Notes: generated by a model not told the origin, from the letters alone. 61,398 nt of DNA from an uncultured Burkholderiales bacterium (GCA_946480465.1 CAMLJY010000038.1:1-61398), one strand, 5' to 3'; shown: positions 15,386-24,317, counted from the first letter of the stretch. A program made the numbers and translations.

Positions 15386-16303
15386 ATGTTCAACTCCGAC
15401 GACCTGCGCTTCTTCAACGTGCTGGCCAGTTGCGCGTCGCTCGCGGAAGCGGCGCGCAAGCTGGACGTGACGCCGCCGGCCGTCACCCAGCGCCTGCAGG
15501 CGCTGGAGGCGCGCATCGGCATGCGGCTCATCGACCGCTCGGGCCGGCGGTTGGTTCTCACCGACGAGGGAGACCTGGTGGCCTCGCACGGCATGCGCGT
15601 GGCCGAGGCGATGGAGGTGCTGGCCGAGGCACTGGCCAATCGCAAGAAGGCCGTCAGCGGACACCTGCGCATTGCCGCCCCGCATGGCTTCGGCCGGCTG
15701 CACGTGGCGCCCGTGGCCGATGCATTCGCCAAGGCGCATCCCGGGGTGACGGTCACGCTCGAGCTGTCCGACCACCCGGGTGCGCAGTTGCTCGAGAGCA
15801 GTGACGTCATCGTCCACATCGGGCCGCCCGCCGGGCAGGACCAGATCGTCACCACCCTGGCGCCGAACCGGCGCATCCTCTGCGCCAGCCCGGCCTACCT
15901 CGGGAAGGTGTCGCCCGTTCAAGCGCCTTCGGACCTGGTGCGGCACCGGTGCCTGGTGGTCAGGGAGAACGACGAGGACGTCACCCTGTGGCGCTTTCAG
16001 CATGCCTCGCGCGAGCCGCAAACCGTGCGCATCCGTCCCACGATGTGCAGCAACGATGGCGCGGTGGTGCGCGACTGGGCGCTGGCGGGGCAAGGTGTTG
16101 CGGTGCGGTCGGAGTGGAACGTGGCCGCCGACCTCTCGGCCGGCCGGCTCAAGCGGGTGTTGCCGGGCTGGGAGCTGCCGCCGGCCGACGTGGTGGCGAT
16201 GTTGGGTGCGCGCTTCGGGCGCAGTGCGCGGACGACCGCTTTTCTGGCCATGCTGCGCCAATCACTTTCGCCGGCACCCTGGAGGCGCAAGACGCTTCGC
16301 TGA
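15386..16303 (+). CDS. LysR-family transcriptional regulator
   Basis: A 305-residue LTTR. The N-terminal winged helix-turn-helix (about 1-60) has SLAEAARKLDVTPPAVTQRL and RLIDRSGRRLVLTDEG. It is followed by a two-lobed effector-binding domain typical of the CrgA/DgdR-like subgroup. It is transcribed away from the DSD1-type operon with a 135-base gap, the classical arrangement for a regulator that activates its divergent neighbour in response to a pathway substrate. The effector would be inferred to be a D- or beta-hydroxy amino acid. Confidence 0.93.
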   Translation: MFNSDDLRFFNVLASCASLAEAARKLDVTPPAVTQRLQALEARIGMRLIDRSGRRLVLTDEGDLVASHGMRVAEAMEVLAEALANRKKAVSGHLRIAAPHGFGRLHVAPVADAFAKAHPGVTVTLELSDHPGAQLLESSDVIVHIGPPAGQDQIVTTLAPNRRILCASPAYLGKVSPVQAPSDLVRHRCLVVRENDEDVTLWRFQHASREPQTVRIRPTMCSNDGAVVRDWALAGQGVAVRSEWNVAADLSAGRLKRVLPGWELPPADVVAMLGARFGRSARTTAFLAMLRQSLSPAPWRRKTLR

Positions 16304-16392
16304 GGGCTGCGCGCAAAGGCGGGTTGGTGGTCTTGCGCTGCCGCGCGCGGCTGATTCCCTCCCCCAGGCCGAGTCGTCTTGCGAGGCTTGTC

Positions 16393-17505
16393 TTACTTCG
16401 AATTGAGGTAGTGCGTGATCACGCGCTCGAGGTAGCTCGAAGGCGGCGGACAGGTGATTTCGCCGGACGCGAGCAATGACCGGGTTGCGCTGTTGCCGAA
16501 GGCCTGAGGTGTCTCCAGGTAGTCCAGGAACACCGGCAGCGTGCCGAGTGCGCGCTTCAGCAGGGGTGGGGCGACCAATGACAGGGCGGGCAGGGCGCCG
16601 CGAAACAGCGCCAGCGGCAGCGCGCGCGGGCGAGGCAATCGGTGGCCCCGGGCGCGCCAGAGGGCGTGCACGCAGGCCTGCAGGTCCGTCAGCGGCAGCG
16701 CATCGTCCGGCCCGGAACACAGGTGCAGGACTTGGCCCGCGATGTGGTGCTGCTGGCATGACCAGAGGACTGCGGCCGCGACATGGTCGACGGGCACGAT
16801 GTCCAGCCGTGCCGCGCCCAGCCGCGGCACCAGCCCCATGCTGCGCTGGCCCGTCAGGAACTCCAGCAAGTGGTAGAAGACCTGGAATCGCCGCACCTGT
16901 CCGCTGCGTGAATCACCGACGACCATGCTGGGGCGGTGCACGGTCACGGGCAGGCCTTCGGCGGCCAGGCGCTGGATGGTGTCCTCGGCCTCGGCCTTGG
17001 CCTGCTCGTAGGTGTTGTGGAAGCGGCGTGGCTCGTGGAGCCAGCGTTCCGGCAGTGTGCCGGGCAGGCGGCCGCCGACGCCGACCGTGCTGATGAATTC
17101 GAGCTTGCGCAGCTGGCCCCGGCGCCAGGCGCCGAGGGCCAGCGCGCCAATGGCTTGCGCCGCGGTCACTGCCCCGCGCCGCGCGGCCTCGAGCGGCAGC
17201 GTCATCTTCAGCAGCGCGGCGCAGTGGATGATGTGCGTGCACTCGGCCGCCAGCCGATCGTGCTCGGCGGCGGACAGGCCGAGCAGGGGAAGGCTCACGT
17301 CGCCCCGCAACGCCTCCACCTGCGATGCCTCGGCTTCGTTCAGTCGCCAGGAACGAAGCAGCTCGCGCCGGCGCAGCTGCAGGTCTTGCGGGGAGGCGGC
17401 GCGCAGCAGCAGGGTCAGCCGCCGGCCGGGCTGCGCCGCCAGCCACTGCCGTGCGATCACGCTGCCGACGACGCCGGTGGCGCCGGTGATGAAGGCGTGG
17501 CTCAC
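16393..17505 (-). CDS. NAD(P)-dependent thioester-reductase-like (NAD_binding_4 / extended SDR) protein
   Basis: A 370-residue extended short-chain dehydrogenase of the male-sterility/thioester-reductase type. The nucleotide-binding GATGVVGS is at 8-15, the active-site region STVGVGG at 139-145, and the catalytic pair Tyr166/Lys170 in YEQAK. DIVPVDHVAAAV is the conserved segment found in carboxylic acid and fatty acyl-CoA reductases. Such domains reduce acyl-thioesters to aldehydes or alcohols. It overlaps the upstream adenylating-enzyme gene by 4 bases, so an activated acyl group is its likely substrate. Free-standing rather than fused to a carrier protein; no carrier gene lies nearby. Confidence 0.85.
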   Translation of the reverse strand: MSHAFITGATGVVGSVIARQWLAAQPGRRLTLLLRAASPQDLQLRRRELLRSWRLNEAEASQVEALRGDVSLPLLGLSAAEHDRLAAECTHIIHCAALLKMTLPLEAARRGAVTAAQAIGALALGAWRRGQLRKLEFISTVGVGGRLPGTLPERWLHEPRRFHNTYEQAKAEAEDTIQRLAAEGLPVTVHRPSMVVGDSRSGQVRRFQVFYHLLEFLTGQRSMGLVPRLGAARLDIVPVDHVAAAVLWSCQQHHIAGQVLHLCSGPDDALPLTDLQACVHALWRARGHRLPRPRALPLALFRGALPALSLVAPPLLKRALGTLPVFLDYLETPQAFGNSATRSLLASGEITCPPPSSYLERVITHYLNSK

Positions 17506-19268
17506 GGGTTTCCGCCAAGCGCGTGGACATTCACGACGGGCATGTCGGTGCCCGCGTCGATGGCGTGATAGAGGCGCTGCAATGAATCCGCGAACTTCTG
17601 CTCGACGTGTCGTCGCCGCAGCTTGAGGTTCGTGGTGAGTTCACCACCGGCGATGCTGAACGCGCGCGACGGCGCCACCAGCACGCCGGCCACTTGCTCG
17701 TGCCTTGGCAGGCCCTGCATCGCTTCGCGCAGCAAGGCCTGCAGCGCTCGCAGCTCCGATTCGCTCCAGCCTTCCGCCGCGCCCTTGCAGGCCATGCCGA
17801 CGATTGCGGCAGGCGCCGGGCGGCCTGCGCCCAGCACCAGCGCATGGTCGACACCCTGCAGGGCCCGCAGGCGATCCTCCAACGGCGCCGGCGCCAGCCA
17901 ACGCCCATTGCCGATCTTGAATACCTCGGACTTGCGGCCGACGATGCGCAAGAAGCCATCGGCGTCCAATTGGCCCAGGTCACCCGTGGCCAGCACGCCG
18001 GCTTCGTCGGCGACGCCCGGTCCGCGGACGACGATCTCGCCGTCCGTGGCCAGATGGACCTGGTTCGACCGCAGCGGGCGGCCCACCGTGCCCGGCTTGC
18101 GTGCGTCGATGGTGTTGCAGGCAATCGGCACGATGCATTCGCTGGTCCCGTAGGCCTCGAGCACGGGGACGCCGATGGCGTCGAACCAATCGATGAGCCA
18201 CGGTGGCATCGCGGCCGAGCCGCTGATCGCATAGCGCAGCCCGTGGCCGAACGCGCCGCGCAGCCGACGCAGCACGAGCCGGTCCGCCAGCCACCAGGTC
18301 AGGTTCTGGTGGGCTGGCAGGGTCCGTCCCGCCCGTCGTGCGGCCACGCGCAGATGTCCGGCCCGGATCGCGGCCTCGGCCAGCCTCTGCAGCCAGGCCG
18401 GGCCGCCCCGCAGGCGTGCCTGCACGCCGGCGTGCACCTGCTGGAAGAAGCGCGGCACGCCGACGATGACCACCGGGTTCACCGCGCCGACGTGCTCCAT
18501 CACAGCGCGAGGATCCGGCACGAGGTGGCTGACCGCGCCACGCGCCATGGCCCCGAAGTTCACCATGCGCTGGAACAATTGCGCCAGCGGCAGCCAGCAC
18601 AGCAGTGGACTGCCTTCCTGGATGTCCGCGAAGGATTGCAGGATGGCTTGCACCGCTGCCATCACCTGCTCGTGCCGATAGGTCACCGGCCGTGGGTCAC
18701 CGGTGGTGCCCGACGAGAAGGCCACCAGCGCTTCGTCTTCCGGAGCGACCGGATGAAGCGATCCTGCGGCGGGCCTGTCGATGACTTGCGCCGGCGACGT
18801 CGTTCCCGGCGGCCGCGGCCCCTGCATCGCGATGACGTGGCGAATCGACTCCCGCGCCGCGGCCGGCAGCTTGTCCAACGTGGACGCATCCTGCACCACC
18901 AGCGCCGCCACGCCCAGGCTGCGGGTCAGTCGACCGACGAGATCCGGCGGGTAGTGCATGTCCAGGCCCACGACGCTGCCGCCGCAGTACAGCGCAGCCA
19001 TCTGGAAGCGCTCCCAGTCCAGGCTGGTCGGAGCCCAGATCGCGACCCGCTGGCCGCGGCCAATGCCGAGCGTGCGCAGGCCGACCGCGAGGGACCGGAC
19101 CTGGCGCGCATGCTCCTCCCAGGTCTGCGTCAGCGGCTCGCCCGGCGCGCCACGGTCGACGAACGCGGGCGCCCGCGGGCTGCTGCGGAGCCTGGCCTCG
19201 AAGCACTCGATGATCGTGCCCCAGGCCGGTCGGGCACCGCTCGCCGTGTCGTCAGAGCGGTGGGTCAT
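17502..19268 (-). CDS. AMP-binding (acyl-adenylating) ligase
   Basis: A 588-residue ANL-superfamily enzyme that activates a carboxylate with ATP, resembling long-chain acyl-CoA synthetases. The AMP/phosphate loop is FSSGTTGDPRPV. The adenylate-binding motif is EAYGTSE, the hinge is ATGDLGQLDADGFLRIVGR, and the lysine-rich KSEVFKIGNGRWL follows. The ATG at 19268 overlaps the end of the PP-loop gene by 17 bases. A frame-open GTG-type start lies 27 bases upstream. Cotranscription with an N-acyl amino acid synthase and a reductase suggests it activates an N-acyl amino acid or fatty acid for reduction. Confidence 0.9.
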   Translation of the reverse strand: MTHRSDDTASGARPAWGTIIECFEARLRSSPRAPAFVDRGAPGEPLTQTWEEHARQVRSLAVGLRTLGIGRGQRVAIWAPTSLDWERFQMAALYCGGSVVGLDMHYPPDLVGRLTRSLGVAALVVQDASTLDKLPAAARESIRHVIAMQGPRPPGTTSPAQVIDRPAAGSLHPVAPEDEALVAFSSGTTGDPRPVTYRHEQVMAAVQAILQSFADIQEGSPLLCWLPLAQLFQRMVNFGAMARGAVSHLVPDPRAVMEHVGAVNPVVIVGVPRFFQQVHAGVQARLRGGPAWLQRLAEAAIRAGHLRVAARRAGRTLPAHQNLTWWLADRLVLRRLRGAFGHGLRYAISGSAAMPPWLIDWFDAIGVPVLEAYGTSECIVPIACNTIDARKPGTVGRPLRSNQVHLATDGEIVVRGPGVADEAGVLATGDLGQLDADGFLRIVGRKSEVFKIGNGRWLAPAPLEDRLRALQGVDHALVLGAGRPAPAAIVGMACKGAAEGWSESELRALQALLREAMQGLPRHEQVAGVLVAPSRAFSIAGGELTTNLKLRRRHVEQKFADSLQRLYHAIDAGTDMPVVNVHALGGNP

Positions 19269-20319
19269 AGGCACCCCGGGGCAGGCGGACTGCAAGATCG
19301 GAAGGCGACAAGCCGAGCCATTGCATCTGCTGCGATGCGGCCCGGCCCAAGCCGATGCGGCGGCGGATCATCCAGTCCACCAGTGGTGCCTGCAAGCGCC
19401 AGCGACGCCGATCTGCACGGCCATCCCGGATCAGGGCGGCGAACTCCGGCGCATAGGGATTGAAGCCGAAGTGGCGCAGGTCCGAGTACATCAGCAGCCA
19501 GTTGATCGGGTAGTTGCTGTGTACGGGGCTGGCGTGGGACGGACGAGCGACCAGGCCGAGCTGATGCGCCTGGCGGATCGCCTTGTCCTGGTCGTAGGGC
19601 CAGGCGTGGAAGGGAGCGAGATAGCGCGGAAAGGACGTGCCCGCTGGATAGCGGCCGGGATTCCAGAAGCGCTCCAGTTCCTGTGGCGCGAATTCACTGG
19701 AGTCCTTCAGCGCTGGTGGTGTCCAGTCGGTGCCGCAGACCAGGCGCCGCGAGAACTCGTAGACCATGCGTTCGGGTTCGGGCTGTCCGGGCGAGTAGCC
19801 GGCGAGCACCAGCGGTATGCCGCGTTCGGTCGCCACGCGCAGTGCATCACCTTCGAAGAGCGGTGCGTAGACGTAGGAGACGGTGTACACCGCCCCTCGC
19901 TCTTCCTGATTCTGCAGAAGGTAGCGAAACAGCTTGCGGTAGAACGCGTCCGCCGGCCGGTAGACGAGATGATCGATGCCCAGCAGCGCAATCGTGCGGC
20001 GGATGTTCGACCATGCGACGTCAGGAATGTTGACGTCCGTGGTGAACGCGAGGACCTTCAGGCGGTACTCGACCTTCAACCGGTGCAGCAGCAGCAAGCT
20101 GTCCTTGCCGCCAGACAGGCACACCAGCGCGTCGTATTCGCCATGCCCGCGGCAGCTCTGCAGCGTGGCTTCCAAGTCCTGCTCGAACCGCGCGCGCCTG
20201 CGCTCGGCCTCGGCCGCTGCGGCCGGGTCATGGTTCCGGCAGGGACTGCAGATGCCACGCGCATCGGGATCGGCGCCGGGGACGTTGGAGGGTAGGAGAC
20301 AGCGAGGGCAGCGGCGCAT
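19252..20319 (-). CDS. PP-loop ATPase with zinc ribbon (N-acetyl sugar amidotransferase / WbpG-like)
   Basis: A 355-residue adenine-nucleotide alpha-hydrolase-type enzyme. The N-terminal zinc ribbon has Cys4/Cys7 (CPRC) and Cys24/Cys27 (CSPC), and the PP-loop SGGKDS is at 69-74. Relatives such as WbpG/PseA adenylate a substrate for amidation using ammonia from a partner glutamine amidotransferase. No such partner is in this window. The start at ATG 20319 fits the family N-terminus (M-x-x-C-x-x-C); an upstream extension is possible but unlike relatives. It sits between the FeeM-like synthase (68 bases upstream) and the adenylating ligase, so a lipid-like rather than sugar substrate is possible. 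Confidence 0.82.
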   Translation of the reverse strand: MRRCPRCLLPSNVPGADPDARGICSPCRNHDPAAAAEAERRRARFEQDLEATLQSCRGHGEYDALVCLSGGKDSLLLLHRLKVEYRLKVLAFTTDVNIPDVAWSNIRRTIALLGIDHLVYRPADAFYRKLFRYLLQNQEERGAVYTVSYVYAPLFEGDALRVATERGIPLVLAGYSPGQPEPERMVYEFSRRLVCGTDWTPPALKDSSEFAPQELERFWNPGRYPAGTSFPRYLAPFHAWPYDQDKAIRQAHQLGLVARPSHASPVHSNYPINWLLMYSDLRHFGFNPYAPEFAALIRDGRADRRRWRLQAPLVDWMIRRRIGLGRAASQQMQWLGLSPSDLAVRLPRGAYDPPL

Positions 20320-20387
20320 GGGGGTGAACCTAGGCAATGGGGATTCCGTGTCGACTGCCCGAATGGTGGGCAGTCCGGCGTGGCTCG

Positions 20388-21245
20388 TCATGCCCACATT
20401 CCTTCCCGCCCGACGCGCTGCCTGCCTCGCCACCATCGCCGCAGTGCGCCCATCCATCCGCCGGTGGCGCCCATCCTGCGGGACTGCAGCACCACGCGCA
20501 TGCGCTCACGGGTGCGTTGCTCCTGGCGCTGCGACAAGGAGTGCGCGAAGAACGAAGGCCGGCCCGGCTTTGCACCGTGGGGCCCTGCCGCGCTGCGCGC
20601 CGCATGGATCTGCGCCTCGATGTGCGACAACGGGCACACCAGCAGCACGCCGGGCGCGCCGATGCCCGGGTTGTGGCGCGGGGGCCCGCAGCGCTTGAAA
20701 CCCAGTACGCGGGTGTAGAAGCCCACGTGGCGCGGGTTCACCTCGATCACGACGTGCGTGGCCCGGTACAACTGGTGTGCGTAAATGAAGGCGACGTGGA
20801 ACATCGTCGCCAGCGTGTGCGAAGCCGACGCCCGTTCACCGGTCGCCAGTTTGGTGAAGGCGCACAGGCGAGCCCCGACTGCGCGCAGCGCCGTGAGTTC
20901 CTGGGCGTAGTGGGCCTCGCCCAGCAAGCCGCCGCGCTGGTCCAGAGACACCGTGAGCGTGCCGACGAGCTGATCTTGCTCGTAAATGGCAATCGTCAGA
21001 AGCTCGTCGGACAGCGTGACGGCCTGCGTGCCGTAGCCACGGTCGCGGTAGCGCCGGTTCAGCAGAAGGGCGGCTTCGTCGACCAGCCGAGCACGGTTTG
21101 CCACGCGCACCTTGAAGCCGCTGCCCGCAACGCCGGGCGCCTGCAGCGTGGACCTCGCGAACACCGTGGCTGCGGGCGATTGAGTCTCGCGCTCGGTCGG
21201 CGGCGCGTGCGCGTGATCGCGCTGGCGTCGGTCTTTCCACCACAC
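20388..21245 (-). CDS. FeeM-like N-acyl amino acid synthase
   Basis: A 285-residue GNAT-fold protein of the N-acyl amino acid synthase (NAAS/FeeM) type, which transfers a fatty acyl chain from acyl-ACP to an amino acid. The core (about 40-215) shows VDEAALLLNRRYRDRGYG, the IAIYEQDQLVGTLTV strands, a TKLATGERAS loop and NPRHVGFYTRVLGFKRCG near its end. About 70 C-terminal residues form an Arg-rich extension that may contact membrane or ACP. The GTG start has a purine/G-rich stretch eight bases upstream. It is the first gene of a four-gene reverse-strand cluster with PP-loop, ligase and reductase genes. Relatives are also linked to PEP-CTERM loci, but no exosortase is seen here. Confidence 0.78.
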   Translation of the reverse strand: MWWKDRRQRDHAHAPPTERETQSPAATVFARSTLQAPGVAGSGFKVRVANRARLVDEAALLLNRRYRDRGYGTQAVTLSDELLTIAIYEQDQLVGTLTVSLDQRGGLLGEAHYAQELTALRAVGARLCAFTKLATGERASASHTLATMFHVAFIYAHQLYRATHVVIEVNPRHVGFYTRVLGFKRCGPPRHNPGIGAPGVLLVCPLSHIEAQIHAARSAAGPHGAKPGRPSFFAHSLSQRQEQRTRERMRVVLQSRRMGATGGWMGALRRWWRGRQRVGREGMWA

Positions 21246-21536
21246 GGCTGAACCCCCATCTTCATGGCCCGCTCGCGGGTCCTGTTTCGTGACGGGGCAA
21301 TGGTGAGTGAAATGCCCGTCGAAAGAAACTCATCTGTGGAGTAGTCGCATCCCTATTCGGAGTGACTGGACTTGTCGTCGCAATCAGCAAATTCGAACCA
21401 TCCCTGCGTATGGCCGCTGCGCCCATTGCATTGACCACGACCCTCTATTGCAGCCACGTCCTCGGGCGCGCATCCGAGGCAGCGGCTGCGCTGGGTCATA
21501 GGGAAAGCCCGTGGCCTTCGTGAAAGGATTTGACAG
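21246..21536. promoter_or_regulatory. Divergent intergenic region between the synthase cluster and the two-component genes
   Basis: This 291-base gap must hold promoters for both directions. It is less GC-rich than its surroundings. AAAGGA at about 21523 serves the response-regulator GTG start. No convincing -35/-10 pair, riboswitch or small gene is visible. Confidence 0.4.
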
Positions 21537-22262
21537 GTGTTCGACAGGGACGCAGGCCTAGACTCCGAGCCAGAGTCATCGAGGTCGTCATTGAACGCGC
21601 CACGCCTCTTGCTCGTCGAGGACCACCCGGAGCTGTCGCTGTGGCTCGGCCATGCGCTGCGCAAGGCCGGCTATGACGTCACTTTCGCGCTGGATGGCGA
21701 GGTCGGCGGCAGGTTCCTGCGCGAGGGCGGGTTCGATCTGGTGGTGCTCGACCTCTCGCTGCCGAAGTGCTCGGGGCTCGACCTGCTGGCGGCACTGCGC
21801 GCCCGCGGCGACGCCACGCCCGTCATCATCCTCACCGCACGGGCCGAGGTGGCCGACCGTGTGGAAGGCTTGAAGGCCGGTGCCGACGACTACCTGCCAA
21901 AGCCATTCGACCTTGGCGAATTCGAGGCCAGGGTGGAAGCGCTGCTGCGCCGGCCCAAGGACCTGCGCCCCCACTTTCGCACGGTCGGCCGCATCGTCCT
22001 GGACCTGAGCCAGAACGCTTTCTACCTGGACGGCCTGCCCATGCCGCTGCCGAAGAAGGAATCGGCCCTGCTGCAGTTGCTCTTCGATCGAGCGGGCCGT
22101 GCGGTGAGCAAGGAGTTCCTGTTGGAGCAGGTGCTCGAAGGCGCGGGCAGCGTCGACAACATCGAGGTCATCGTGCACCGCGTGCGCCGTCGGCTCGAAG
22201 GATCCGGCGTGAGGATCAGCACGCTGCGCGGCCTGGGCTACATGCTCGAGCAGGAGAGGTGA
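21537..22262 (+). CDS. OmpR/PhoB-family response regulator
   Basis: A 241-residue DNA-binding response regulator. The receiver begins at about 23 (LLLVEDHPELS, acidic pair Glu28/Asp29), with phosphoacceptor Asp72 in VVLDLSLPK, the switch Thr in ILTAR and Lys in LPKPFD. The C-terminal winged helix (about 145-241) ends with RISTLRGLGYML, typical of the TctD/QseB type. The GTG start has AAAGGA nine bases upstream. Its stop overlaps the kinase GTG by four bases (22259-22262), so the pair is cotranscribed. TctD-type regulators often control tricarboxylate uptake, and a TctC receptor gene lies just downstream. Confidence 0.92.
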   Translation: MFDRDAGLDSEPESSRSSLNAPRLLLVEDHPELSLWLGHALRKAGYDVTFALDGEVGGRFLREGGFDLVVLDLSLPKCSGLDLLAALRARGDATPVIILTARAEVADRVEGLKAGADDYLPKPFDLGEFEARVEALLRRPKDLRPHFRTVGRIVLDLSQNAFYLDGLPMPLPKKESALLQLLFDRAGRAVSKEFLLEQVLEGAGSVDNIEVIVHRVRRRLEGSGVRISTLRGLGYMLEQER

Positions 22263-23719
22263 AGCGCGGCAGCAGCACATCGCTGCGCAGCACGCTGCTG
22301 CGCTGGTTGCTGTTGCCTGCGGTGCTGGTGGTGCCCATCAATGCCTTGCTGACCTACCGCGAAAGCGTGGCGATATCCAACGCTGCCTACGACCGGTCTC
22401 TCCTCATGTTCGCCCGCAGCATTGCGGAAGGCATCCGTGTCGACGAAGGCGTACTGGTGGCAGACCTGCCGTATGCAGCCATCGACACGATCGAAACCGG
22501 CCTCGGCGACCGGATCTTCTACCGCGTGACCGGGCCGCAGCAGCGCCTGCTGGGCGGCTACGACGACTTGCCGGCCGTGCCCGCCGATGTGCCGATGTCG
22601 ACGCTCTACCCGGTCCTCGTGCAGTTCTACGACGGCGTGTACCGCGGCCTTCCGGTGTGGGTGGCCGCGCTGCACCAGCCCATCAGCGAAGAGGGTGCTG
22701 CCGGCATGGCGCTGGTGCAGGTGGCGGAGACATTGGAGGCTCGAGCCGCGCTGATCGAGCGAGTACTCGTGCAGGCCGTTGCCAAGCAGCTGGTTCTGCT
22801 GGTCCTGGCCGTGGCTTTCATCCTCATGGCAGTGCGCCGCGGCTTGTCTGCACTGGATGATCTGCGGCGCAATGCGGAAGCGCGGAGCGTCGGTGACCTG
22901 ACGCCATTCGACGAGCGAGCGGTCCCCGCCGAAACGCGTGCCTTCGTGGAGGCACTGAATCGCTACATCGCGCGGCTGGCGGAACTGATCCTGCTGCGCA
23001 AGCGCTTCATCGAGAACGCGGCGCATCAGCTGCGCACGCCGATCGCGGTGCTGAAGACGCAGGTGGCGCTGGCCCAGCGCGAGGACGATCCGCAGGCGCT
23101 GCGCGTCATCGTCCGCGCGATGTCGGCCACCACCGACGGCGCTGCCAGGCTGGCGAATCAGTTGCTGTCGCTGACAAGGGCTGAACACGGACCGGCGCAG
23201 CGGCGGGAGATTGTTGACCTGGTGGCGATGTCGCGCCAGGTCTGCCTGGATTTCGCCGCGCGAGCCATTGCCGAGGGCATCGACTTCGGACTCGAGACGG
23301 AGTCCGATGCCGTCGTCCCCGTCGATGGTGATGCCGTCCAGTTGCAGGAAATGCTGGTGAATCTGGTGGACAACGCAATGAAGTACGGGGCACCGGGCGA
23401 GCGCGTGACGGTGGCGGTCCATCCGAATGAGAGCGGCGGTGTGTTGACTTTCGATGACAGTGGTCCCGGCATTCCCGTGAACGAACGCGAGAACGTGCTT
23501 CGGCGCTTCTACCGCATGCCAGGCCAGCCGCAGGTCGGTTCCGGCCTGGGCTTGGCCATCGTGGACGAGACAGCGCGCCAGCATGGGGGAACTGTCGAGC
23601 TGCAGGACAGCCCCCTTGGCGGGCTGAGGGTGCGCGTTCAGTTCCCGCCGCTTGGCAGCGCAAGTGGAAAGGGGGCTCCCGTCATGCGGGCAGGCTCGCG
23701 GGGTGGCTTGCGCGCTTAG
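22259..23719 (+). CDS. Membrane sensor histidine kinase (TctE/QseC type)
   Basis: A 486-residue sensor kinase. Transmembrane segments lie at about 10-30 (LLRWLLLPAVLVVPINALL) and about 180-198, flanking a 2CSK-like periplasmic domain of about 150 residues, as in TctE. The H-box is ENAAHQLRTPIAVLK; NLVDNAMKYG (N-box), FDDSGPGIP and GSGLGLAIVDE follow. Translation starts at GTG within the regulator stop. The extreme 3' end overlaps the convergent degenerate-receiver gene by 38 bases. The likely signal is a carboxylate, based on family and the neighbouring TctC gene, but this is inference. Confidence 0.92.
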   Translation: MKRGSSTSLRSTLLRWLLLPAVLVVPINALLTYRESVAISNAAYDRSLLMFARSIAEGIRVDEGVLVADLPYAAIDTIETGLGDRIFYRVTGPQQRLLGGYDDLPAVPADVPMSTLYPVLVQFYDGVYRGLPVWVAALHQPISEEGAAGMALVQVAETLEARAALIERVLVQAVAKQLVLLVLAVAFILMAVRRGLSALDDLRRNAEARSVGDLTPFDERAVPAETRAFVEALNRYIARLAELILLRKRFIENAAHQLRTPIAVLKTQVALAQREDDPQALRVIVRAMSATTDGAARLANQLLSLTRAEHGPAQRREIVDLVAMSRQVCLDFAARAIAEGIDFGLETESDAVVPVDGDAVQLQEMLVNLVDNAMKYGAPGERVTVAVHPNESGGVLTFDDSGPGIPVNERENVLRRFYRMPGQPQVGSGLGLAIVDETARQHGGTVELQDSPLGGLRVRVQFPPLGSASGKGAPVMRAGSRGGLRA

Positions 23720-24143
23720 GCTCGCCGTTGGCCGATCCGGTACACGTCGTGCGCACCTGGCCAAGGCATACCGCCGAGGCGCAGCGCAGCAGGGCTCGTG
23801 CGCGGTTCTCCAGGTCCCAGGGATCGAACGATCTGCAAGGACTGCCGATATCGTCCGAAAGGGGCGGCCTCCCCAATGTCGGCTGTTCGGTCTTGCCCAT
23901 CAGCAGCAGGATTGGAGTGTGAATGCCACGTCGGCGCAGCCGGTTCAGCAGTTCGAAGCCGGCGCGCTGCGAGTGGTCGAGGTTGAGCACCATCAGGTCG
24001 TATTCGTCAACTGCGAGCTTGTTCTCGGCCTGAGTCCCGTTCCGTGCGACCTCGACGTCGTAGCCCCCCCGGCACAGCGCGTGGCCGAGCCATCGTGACA
24101 GCTCCGGATGCGCTTCCACCAGCAACAAGCGTGGACTTCCCAT
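23682..24143 (-). CDS. Degenerate stand-alone receiver domain (pseudo-receiver)
   Basis: A 153-residue receiver-only protein, clearly paralogous to the neighbouring regulator. LLLVEAHPELSRWLGHAL aligns with LLLVEDHPELSLWLGHAL, and YDLMVLNL with FDLVVLDL. The phosphorylation chemistry is lost: the acidic pair is Glu10/Ala11, the phosphoacceptor is Asn54, and the conserved Lys region reads GSPCRSFDPWDL. There is no output domain, only a short Arg/Ser tail. It converges on the kinase gene with a 38-base overlap. It could be a phosphorylation-independent modulator or a decaying duplicate. The ATG at 24143 aligns with the receiver start of the paralogue; the frame is open further upstream. Confidence 0.72.
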   Translation of the reverse strand: MGSPRLLLVEAHPELSRWLGHALCRGGYDVEVARNGTQAENKLAVDEYDLMVLNLDHSQRAGFELLNRLRRRGIHTPILLLMGKTEQPTLGRPPLSDDIGSPCRSFDPWDLENRARALLRCASAVCLGQVRTTCTGSANGEPKRASHPASLPA

Positions 24144-24317
24144 GTCTGCGCCAACTGCAGCTGCCAACCGGCGATACGGCAAGAGTAGGCAGTACCGCTG
24201 TCGAAGCGCTTTCAGTTGGGCGTCTATCCGCCGTCGATCCGATTGGTGCGGAATACCTGTCCCTCCGGTGGTCCCGGCGGGCAATGGCGTGCGCTGCGGC
24301 CTGCGGCGCGGCCAGAT

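Noticed and set aside
17607..19463. 618-codon forward frame opposite the adenylating ligase
   Set aside because: The reverse strand carries all ANL motifs; the forward frame has none.
20388..21245. Exosortase/PEP-CTERM locus suggested by the NAAS-type gene and EpsA-like regulator
   Set aside because: No exosortase, PEP-CTERM tail or polysaccharide gene is present, so the link is not supported here.
21767..22258. Upstream extension of the sensor-kinase frame over the response regulator
   Set aside because: The real kinase starts at GTG 22259, coupled to the regulator stop; the extension is a shadow of the regulator.
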